Origin: Candidatus Omnitrophota bacterium
Lineage (GTDB): Bacteria; Omnitrophota; Gorgyraeia; S143-82
Reading direction: 5' to 3'
Length of the DNA stretch: 7,819 bases
NCBI GenBank assembly: GCA_027065215.1
Contig: JAMOOT010000249.1
Span: 1 to 7,819, forward strand
Each line of letters starts with the position of its first letter. The stretch's first letter is position 1. This document shows, in pieces, positions 1 to 6,300 of the stretch. Made by a program: the position numbers and the translations under genes. Below the pieces are notes generated by a model. It made no database searches and was not told where the DNA came from. It worked only from the letters and a program-made list of their open reading frames with translations.

Positions 1-135
1 GCGATAAAGCAGATAGAGGAGAGGAGGTATTGGGAGAAGTATGAGGGGGCGGGCAAGGAGATATATTTGGTGGGGATAAATATAGATAGTGAGGGAAGGG
101 CAGTTGGGGAGATGGAGATAAGGAGGATTGAGTAA
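1..135 (+). CDS. C-terminal fragment, AAA-ATPase-like / PD-(D/E)XK nuclease family protein
   Basis: Frame 1 is open from the window edge to TAA at 133-135 and gives the last 44 residues of a protein whose start lies outside the window. The fragment has a pattern I associate with the C-terminal end of the AAA-ATPase-like proteins that carry a PD-(D/E)XK nuclease-like domain: an Ala-Ile-Lys-Gln-Ile helix, a Tyr-Trp-Glu-Lys-Tyr stretch, then Gly-Lys-Glu-Ile-Tyr-Leu-Val-Gly-Ile and a final beta-strand. Members of that family are common in multiple copies in environmental bacteria, and their role is poorly known. The catalytic and ATP-binding parts are not in the window, so activity cannot be judged. 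The coding strand is very purine-rich (many GAG, AGG, GGG and ATA codons), more so than the genes downstream. A promoter and a 190-nt gap separate it from the next gene, so it is probably not in the same operon. The family call rests on a short stretch matched from memory. Confidence 0.6.
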   Translation, partial: AIKQIEERRYWEKYEGAGKEIYLVGINIDSEGRAVGEMEIRRIE

Positions 136-325
136 TTTGGATTTGTGGTTATTCGCAAAAGATTGTCGAATCCAAGACAGAAAAGTTATAGAAAGTTATA
201 GATTAAAGAGGTATAAATTGAAGTTTGGGAATTTTGTGCTATGGGATTTTGTAGTTAAGTGCTTTACGATTTTCTCCTTCCCTTGTATAATCTTTGCGAA
301 TCATAGGTAAAGGGAGGAAGGTTGT
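136..325. other. Intergenic region with a tandem 10-bp repeat
   Basis: This 190-nt AT-rich gap lies between the nuclease-like fragment and aspartate kinase. I see no convincing gene in it. A frame opened by a TTG at 128 runs to 310, but it lacks a properly spaced ribosome binding site and its product resembles nothing known. The 10-mer AAAGTTATAG occurs twice head to tail at 182-191 and 192-201. The downstream part holds the promoter (263-291) and the ribosome binding site, GGGAGGAAGG at 312-321, for the next gene. Confidence 0.6.
263..291 (+). promoter_or_regulatory. Promoter for the aspartate kinase operon
   Basis: The sequence shows TTTACG at 263-268, a 17-nt spacer, and a perfect TATAAT at 286-291. 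This is a good match to the sigma-70-type consensus with ideal spacing. Transcription would start near 298, giving a leader of about 28 nt before the aspartate kinase start. No operator or riboswitch-like structure fits into so short a leader, so control of the kinase is more likely through its ACT domains. Confidence 0.6.
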
Positions 326-1561
326 ATGTCTAAGGGGTTAATTGTACAAAAATATGGTGGGAGTTCGGTTGCCAATATTGAGCGGATAAGAAATGTGGCC
401 AAGAGGATATCTTCTTATCGCAGGAAGGGGTATGATTTAGTTGTGGTTGTTTCTGCATTAGGCGATACCACCGATGAATTAGTAGAATTGGCTCATCAGA
501 TAAATCCTGATCCTAGCCCTCGAGAGATGGATATGCTTATGGCTACTGGTGAACAGGCCTCTTCGGCTTTGCTTACTATGGCGCTCCATAAATTGGGCGT
601 TGATGCTGTAGCCTTAACCGGACCTCAGAGTGGGATTTATACAGATAAGGATTATACTAAGGCTAAGATAGTGAAGATTATACCTAAACGTATACATGAA
701 GAAATAAAAGCAGGCAATGTCGTGATTGTAGCGGGTTTTCAAGGACTATCTCCAGATGGAGATATAGCTACCTTAGGTAGAGGAGGCTCAGATCTAACGG
801 CTGTGGCCTTGGCCCATGCCCTTAAGGCCGACCTTTGTGAGATATTTACTGATGTCGATGGTATTTATACCGCTGATCCACGTATAGTAAAAGATGCTAA
901 GAAGTTGGATGTAATCACCTATGATGAGATGTTGGAGATGGCTTCGTTAGGTTCCCAAGTTATGCAGGCCAGGTCAATAGAGGTGGGCAAAAAGTTTTCA
1001 GTTCCTATAGTAGTACGGAGCAGTCTCAACGATAGGCCGGGGACACTTATTACTGAGGAGGTAGATGGTATGGAAGGGGCAGTAGTGCGAGGTGTCAGTT
1101 TGGATAAGAGCGAGGCCAAGGTGACCATAGTTGGTGTTCCGGATAGGCCTGGCATTGCAGCAAGGATATTTAAAGAGATTTCTAATTCCGGAATAAGTGT
1201 TGATGTGATAGTGCAGAATGTAAGTTCAGAGGGCAAAACAGATATATCTTTTACTGTGGCAAAGGTTGATCTAAAAGAGGCCATTAAGATATTAGAGGCG
1301 GTAGTTCGAGAGATAAAGGCGGAGAAGATAGTAGCAGATGAAGATATCTGCAGGGTCTCCATAGTGGGGGTAGGAATGAGAAACCATCCTGGAGTAGCGG
1401 CTACTATGTTTGATGTTTTGGCGAAGAATAAAATCAATATAGAGATGATTAGTACCTCTGAGATAAGCATATCTTGTATTATAAGAGAAAAAGATGGTAA
1501 GAAAGCAGTAAATGCCCTGCATTCTGCATTTGGTTTAGGTAAAAAGACAAAGACAAAATAA
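326..1561 (+). CDS. lysC: Aspartate kinase (aspartokinase), monofunctional, two ACT domains
   Basis: The product phosphorylates L-aspartate with ATP to 4-phospho-aspartate, the committed step toward lysine (or diaminopimelate), threonine and methionine, in the cytoplasm. It is 411 residues long, normal for a stand-alone enzyme. The amino-acid-kinase domain shows Lys-Tyr-Gly-Gly-Ser-Ser at 9-14, Gly-Arg-Gly-Gly-Ser-Asp at 151-156 and Phe-Thr-Asp-Val-Asp-Gly-Ile-Tyr-Thr-Ala-Asp-Pro-Arg at 174-186, all hallmarks of the family. Two ACT repeats follow, starting near 266 (Val-Gly-Val-Pro-Asp-Arg-Pro-Gly) and 342 (Val-Gly-Val-Gly-Met-Arg-Asn-His-Pro-Gly). These repeats bind lysine and/or threonine in relatives, so feedback inhibition is expected, but the effector cannot be read here. 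The ATG at 326 is supported by a strong GGAGG at 313-317, 8 nt upstream. No homoserine dehydrogenase fusion is present. The gene is probably co-transcribed with the ligase gene 9 nt downstream. The symbol is by family; the paralogue class is not determined. Confidence 0.96.
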   Translation: MSKGLIVQKYGGSSVANIERIRNVAKRISSYRRKGYDLVVVVSALGDTTDELVELAHQINPDPSPREMDMLMATGEQASSALLTMALHKLGVDAVALTGPQSGIYTDKDYTKAKIVKIIPKRIHEEIKAGNVVIVAGFQGLSPDGDIATLGRGGSDLTAVALAHALKADLCEIFTDVDGIYTADPRIVKDAKKLDVITYDEMLEMASLGSQVMQARSIEVGKKFSVPIVVRSSLNDRPGTLITEEVDGMEGAVVRGVSLDKSEAKVTIVGVPDRPGIAARIFKEISNSGISVDVIVQNVSSEGKTDISFTVAKVDLKEAIKILEAVVREIKAEKIVADEDICRVSIVGVGMRNHPGVAATMFDVLAKNKINIEMISTSEISISCIIREKDGKKAVNALHSAFGLGKKTKTK

Positions 1562-1570
1562 ATACTGTTT

Positions 1571-3136
1571 GTGAATATAATGCGCCCTATATATGAAGTC
1601 GGAGAAAGAATAGGCCTGAGAGAAGATGATTTAATCCCCTATGGCCGATATAAGGCAAAGGTCAAACTTCATCGTCTTTTTTCTCCCCCTATTAGTAATC
1701 CTCGTTATATATTGGTCTCAGCAATGACTCCCACCAAGTCCGGAGAAGGCAAGACCACTACCACAATTGGCCTTTCTATGGCCTTCAATCGCTTTAAAGG
1801 CAGGGCAGTCGCCTGTATAAGACAACCCTCATTAGGGCCATATCTTGGGGTAAAAGGTGGTGGAACTGGAGGGGGGAGGTGTCGTGTTTTGCCAGAGGAA
1901 GATATAAATCTTCATTTCACAGGAGATAATTATGCGGTTAGCACTGCTCATAATTTTGTCTCGTCCCTTTTAGATAATCATCTGTTTCGTGGGAATCAAC
2001 TCGATATAGATATCTCTACTATAAATTGGCCCAGAGCAGTAGATGTAAGCGATGCTGCATTGAGAGAGGTGATAGTTGGCCTGAATTGGGATAAGAAGAG
2101 TCGCTATTTTCCCCACAAAGGGCAGTTTTGTATTACAGCGGCCTCGGAATTGATGTCGATTTTAGCCCTTTCTTGGGATGAAGAAGATTTCAAAAAAAGG
2201 ATTGGCGAGATTGTCCTTGCGTTTTCTGACAAAGGCGAACCAATCCGATTGAGAGATTTAGGAGGGTTAGGTGCAGTGTGGGCGATGATGCGAGAGGCAC
2301 TGATGCCTAACTTGGTTCAGGCCAGTGATGGTACGCCAGTATTTATCCATTCTGGCCCATTTGCCAACATAAGTATTGGGGCGAGCTCCATAATAGCCGA
2401 CAGACTGGCTATGAATCTGGCCGATTATGTTATTACTGAGGCAGGGTTTGGGATGGACTGCGGAGGGGAGAAATTTATCAATATAAAATCGCGCCTCTTA
2501 AGGCGAAGTCCTGATTGTGTTGTTATTGTAGCCACATTAAAGGCGGTTAAGGAATACGGGCAGGAGAATCTTGCTCGACACATTCGAATAGCCAAGCAGT
2601 TTGGATTAAATGTAGTGGTGTTAGTAAATGCTTGGGAAGGGGAAGACGGGAAAAAATTAGAAGCACTCACCAAATTTGCTATAGATTCTGGTGCGGATAA
2701 GGCTTTTATCAGTCAATTTTATTCCCAAGGCTCGGAATTAGGCCAAGAGATAGTGGATGGGATAGATGATCTTATAGCCTCAAGATCTACTCCTCAAATA
2801 CAATTTACCTATGAACAATCTGACGAATTGGCCGTTAAGTTGGAAAAGTTGTCTCGGGATGTTTATGGGGCATCAGGTGTGGCGTTTGAACCAATAGCCA
2901 AGGAAAAGTTAGATTTGTTTTCTGATAAAGGGTTTTCTTCCCTACTTATGTGTGTAGCAAAGACCCAATTTTCCTTTGGGCATCGAGTAGGATTTCAACC
3001 AGATGGAGGTGAGAAATTTCTAATTAGTGATGTTTTCCTATCTGCAGGGGCTGGATTTGTTGTTGCGGTTGCAGGCAGTATAACTACCCTTCCAGGTCTG
3101 CCTTCCAGGCCTCGAGCGTTGAATTTTGCTTTTTAA
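1571..3136 (+). CDS. fhs: Formate--tetrahydrofolate ligase, with an internal deletion
   Basis: The family joins formate to tetrahydrofolate using ATP, giving 10-formyl-tetrahydrofolate for purines, formyl-methionine and the methyl branch of the Wood-Ljungdahl pathway. Visible signatures are the P-loop (Thr-Pro-Thr-Lys-Ser-Gly-Glu-Gly-Lys-Thr-Thr, 53-63), Arg-Gln-Pro-Ser-Leu-Gly-Pro at 84-90 (usually Arg-Glu-Pro), the glycine-rich Val-Lys-Gly-Gly segment just after it, Glu-Asp-Ile-Asn-Leu-His-Phe-Thr-Gly-Asp, the Gly-Pro-Phe-Ala-Asn-Ile block, Glu-Ala-Gly-Phe-Gly, and a C-terminal Pro-Gly-Leu-Pro. Length is 521 residues against about 555-560 usually. Part of the shortfall is a gap of roughly 20 residues at about 327-331, where relatives carry Lys-Met-His-Gly-Gly plus a helix; here Lys-Glu-Tyr-Gly-Gln runs straight into the next helix. 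The frame stays intact, so this is not a frameshift. GTG 1571 and ATG 1580 are both possible starts, and neither has a clear ribosome binding site. Translation is probably coupled to the kinase, whose stop is 9 nt upstream. The family call is secure; full activity is not. Confidence 0.93.
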   Translation: MNIMRPIYEVGERIGLREDDLIPYGRYKAKVKLHRLFSPPISNPRYILVSAMTPTKSGEGKTTTTIGLSMAFNRFKGRAVACIRQPSLGPYLGVKGGGTGGGRCRVLPEEDINLHFTGDNYAVSTAHNFVSSLLDNHLFRGNQLDIDISTINWPRAVDVSDAALREVIVGLNWDKKSRYFPHKGQFCITAASELMSILALSWDEEDFKKRIGEIVLAFSDKGEPIRLRDLGGLGAVWAMMREALMPNLVQASDGTPVFIHSGPFANISIGASSIIADRLAMNLADYVITEAGFGMDCGGEKFINIKSRLLRRSPDCVVIVATLKAVKEYGQENLARHIRIAKQFGLNVVVLVNAWEGEDGKKLEALTKFAIDSGADKAFISQFYSQGSELGQEIVDGIDDLIASRSTPQIQFTYEQSDELAVKLEKLSRDVYGASGVAFEPIAKEKLDLFSDKGFSSLLMCVAKTQFSFGHRVGFQPDGGEKFLISDVFLSAGAGFVVAVAGSITTLPGLPSRPRALNFAF

Positions 3137-3177
3137 CTTATTGCACCCCAATAAATAATAAAAGTTTTTAAAATTAC

Positions 3178-3206
3178 TTGACTTTTAAGGCCAAATCGAT
3201 TATTAT
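3178..3206 (+). promoter_or_regulatory. Possible promoter upstream of the intergenic hairpin
   Basis: TTGACT at 3178-3183 and TATTAT at 3201-3206 are separated by exactly 17 nt, a good sigma-70-type match. A transcript from here would begin near 3213 and carry the 3230-3261 hairpin in its 5' leader, which would make the hairpin an attenuator of the giant gene. The region is AT-rich, so a chance match is possible, and the site competes with the extended -10 candidate closer to the gene. Confidence 0.4.
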
Positions 3207-3229
3207 TTAGTAATCATCTCCCCCCCTCA

Positions 3230-3282
3230 GGGACGGGCATTAGCCACCTGGTGTCCGTCCCGGCGCCCCTTTTAGATTTTTT
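3230..3282 (+). terminator. GC-rich hairpin plus T-runs: likely terminator, possibly a REP-like palindrome
   Basis: GGGACGGGCA at 3230-3239 pairs with TGTCCGTCCC at 3252-3261, giving a 10-bp stem with one G-T pair. The 12-nt loop between them contains CCA/TGG, which could extend the stem. CCCCTTTT follows, then TTTTTT (3277-3282) and TTTTT (3284-3288). The position, 93 nt after the ligase stop, fits a terminator for the two-gene operon. It is imperfect, because 8 nt separate the stem from the first T-run. The right arm, GGTGTCCGTCCC, resembles short palindromes that recur in many environmental genomes, so a mobile REP-type element is an alternative. Confidence 0.5.
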
Positions 3283-3292
3283 ATTTTTCCGA

Positions 3293-3301
3293 TGGTATAC
3301 T
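3293..3301 (+). promoter_or_regulatory. Extended -10 promoter for the giant gene
   Basis: TGGTATACT at 3293-3301 fits the extended -10 pattern (TG, one base, TATACT). No good -35 lies at the right distance, which extended -10 promoters tolerate. Transcription would start near 3308, after the hairpin and its T-runs, leaving a leader of about 30 nt that includes the ribosome binding site at 3323-3330. This makes a coherent arrangement of operon terminator, then new promoter, then gene. The call rests on one short motif. Confidence 0.45.
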
Positions 3302-3338
3302 TTATTACAGTGAAGATAAATAGAGGGGGACCTCTGAT

Positions 3339-6300
3339 ATGTTTAGGAAGATAATAGGCATATTTTTATCCATACTTGTTTTGTTCCCTACGGGTGGGTT
3401 CCCTCAAGGTAGTTCGTGTTTTGCTTCCAGTTGGATAGTCAAGGGCAATCCATATTCAGCCCAAGTTATAGTGATAGAAGACCTCCATTATAGTCAAGAG
3501 TGTCAGCGCTCTATAGTCAATACTGTTTTGTCTTTGGTTAAAAAAAGGAAGGTGCAGGTTATTTTCCTTGAGGGCGCTTTAAAAGGAAAGATAGATCTTA
3601 GGGTTTGGCAGCCAGTTATTGGGGTAGATAAGGCAAGAAAAGTGATAGATAACCTATGGAGACAAGGTAGACTTACAGCAGGTGAATATCTATCTTTTCG
3701 ACTTTTGGATAAGGTTGAATTTTATGGGTTAGAGGATTATGGTTTGTATCTTGATCACCTCCGTTTAATGCAGGATTGGGTACCGACCCTTAAGGTTATA
3801 GAGAAGGACATTTATCCTGAGAAATTTTGGAATCTGGCCCAGCGAAGAGATAAACAGTTTTCAAAAGAGATCCTCGATTATATACGCGCTAAAAATCCTG
3901 AACTTGCGCTTGTTATTGTAGGAGGCTACCACGCTAAGGCTATTGTGCCTGAATTAATGGCATCTTCTATCTCTGTGTCTTGGCTCAGGCCAAAGGTTTA
4001 TTCCCTATCAACTCGCGAAAAAGAAAGATATTTTGCTTCTTTTCTTTCCTTAGGTAGCGCCCTTGCCTTGCCGATGAGGGTGGATTATAGGGTAAATTCC
4101 ATGCGGTTTTGGCAATTGTGGAATCGAGTTGTAAGGCCGATAAAAGTTAGTGAAAAACTTGAACATCCACTTCGTCTTCCTTATCCGCTTTGGCAGAGAT
4201 TGTCTGAAACCGTCAAAAGAGCAGATTTAGATCTATATTATCTTTTGAAAGGCAAAGGTTTTGCGTGGACAGATTATACAGGAAAGGTCCATACCATAGA
4301 TGAGATAATTCGCTTTTGCGATAGAGAAAATGGAGTGCAGACCTCTGCCTTCTTGTGGGGGCTGTTGGCAAATGAATTAGTAAAATTCTATCACAAAAAG
4401 GCACTCACCATACCTTCAGGGATGAAATTTGCTGAGAATATGGCATTTCTACATGAAAAACTCCATTGGTTATTAATAAACGAACCATCGATTAAGAAAA
4501 AGATGCTTTCATCTGCCAGACAGGTATTAGGAAAGCAACTCTCTAATTATCTTGACTGGACAATACGGATCTATGGCCGGCCGCCGCGCAGATTTAAGTT
4601 AAAGAGAAAGAAGGAGATAGATTGGTGTTTGGAAGAACTTTTAGTTATAAGTTATCAAGAATATTCCTTACGTAGTTCGTTGTTTGATTATGCAGATGCC
4701 CTTGAGAAATTGGGAGTGGATTTCCCAGAAGACAGGGAAGAATTTGTTAGAAAACTTCAGAAATTGGCAGAATTGTGGCAGCCTTATAAAAAATTTATTA
4801 GTAAAGTCAGCATCTCTAAGGAGAAATATGAAATAGATTGGTTTAAGAATTCGATTGCCTCACTATCTTCAAAAAAAATAAAAAAATTAGCAGATCTGGT
4901 CTTAAAATATTGTGAAGGTAAGAAATTCCCTGAAGGAGAGAGTTATATCCACCATGTTTCTTCATTATTTACCTTCGTTCGCGTTCATCGTTCTCGAGAT
5001 TTTCGTTTAGCCGCTATGTCGTTAGTGCACGTTATGAGTCTACCTGAAGCAGAGCAGGCCCTAACTCAAGCAGGATTTTCTGAAAAAGAAATAGATTCTT
5101 TGCTTAAGGAGATGCAGGTCTATAAACTCATATTTGAATTTCCTTATTCATTTGACGAATCCAAACCTTTACCCAGCCCGGATTTTTTAAACAATCTCAA
5201 CGAATATTTATATCAGGTGATAGAACTCAATCATGCTATCTCTGGATTTAGATTGGCTGCTTATGACCTTCTTGTTTCTCTTGCTGAGGAGGGTGTGCTT
5301 TATGAGGAAGAAAAAGATAGATATTTGAGACTGGCTAAATATTTGATCATCCCTTTAGCAGAACGTTTAGGAGTGAATTGGTTATTCTTTGAGTTAAAAG
5401 ATATGCTTTATAGGTATGAACATCCGGGTGTTTATTATTCGACATTGGCGAGAGTTCGAGAGGGATTAAAGGGCAAGACCGAGCAGGAATTTGCCGATGA
5501 GATTATAAGTAGAGTTTATTCAGCGGTACCGGAACTGAACGAATATAAATATTTTTGGAGAATGAAATCAATCTCTTCAATAGTAGAAAAGCAAAAACGG
5601 CGTAGATTAGATATCTCTGCTATAAATGACATCTTCGGGATGAAGATAGTAGTCCCTTATCCTAATCAGGCGCGTGATGTTGCTAATCGTTTAGCGTCGT
5701 ATCTTTCTGTTCAGGTTGAAGAGAGAAAAGTAAAGGGTGGTAGTTATTTCATCTTGCAATTTAAACATAATTCGTTCCCTTGCGAGATACAGGTAAGAGA
5801 TAATAATGTTGAAGAAATCCTTGAGAAGACTCACTTAGCCCACTGGAGATATAATCTGAAGAAGGTATTACCTCCTGCTTGGAGGGCACAGCGATTCAGG
5901 GCATATAACTGGCAAAAGAACCCGGTTTTATTTTTAGTAAGGTCCTTTATAACTCCGCAATCGAAAGAGACACAATGGCAATTAGTGAGATTTTCTACCC
6001 TCAAAGAAAACTATGATAAATTTTTACCCCAATCTGGGAGGTTATATATCTTCTCCCCTTATCAATATCTATTTTCCTCTCGCCCCTCTACTCGAGAGGA
6101 ATTAGATCTGCAATACTTTTCCCAAAAACGTGTCTTATCTCGCATAAAAGAGCAACCTGATGCGATCTTTGTTTATTCTAACAAAATCTCTCTGTTTGAG
6201 ATATTGCGATGGATGCGGACGTGGTTTGATTCTACTCCATACAAGCAATTATTATTAGTCGGGCTCTTTTTAGGGCAGATGTTAACGGGACACCTGTTTG

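Noticed and set aside
182..201. Tandem 10-bp repeat as an operator or array
   Set aside because: There are only two copies, in AT-rich sequence more than 60 nt upstream of the -35 box. This is too little to claim a binding site.
128..310. Small + strand frame of 60 codons opened by TTG
   Set aside because: The AGGAGG before it is only 1 nt from the start and lies inside the preceding coding region. The frame runs through the promoter of the next gene, and the product resembles no known protein.
919..1522. Minus-strand frames opposite aspartate kinase
   Set aside because: They lie wholly within a clearly conserved + strand gene, have no ribosome binding site and give low-complexity products. 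They are shadows.
3213..3322. Riboswitch in the leader of the giant gene
   Set aside because: Only one simple hairpin is present. I could not match a conserved aptamer core (SAM, cobalamin, preQ1, lysine or THF type), so terminator or REP-like element is the simpler reading.
3363..3419. Lipoprotein signal (lipobox) at Cys27 of the giant protein
   Set aside because: The residues before the Cys are Gly-Ser-Ser, without the usual Leu at -3. An ordinary signal peptidase site after Ala29 fits better.
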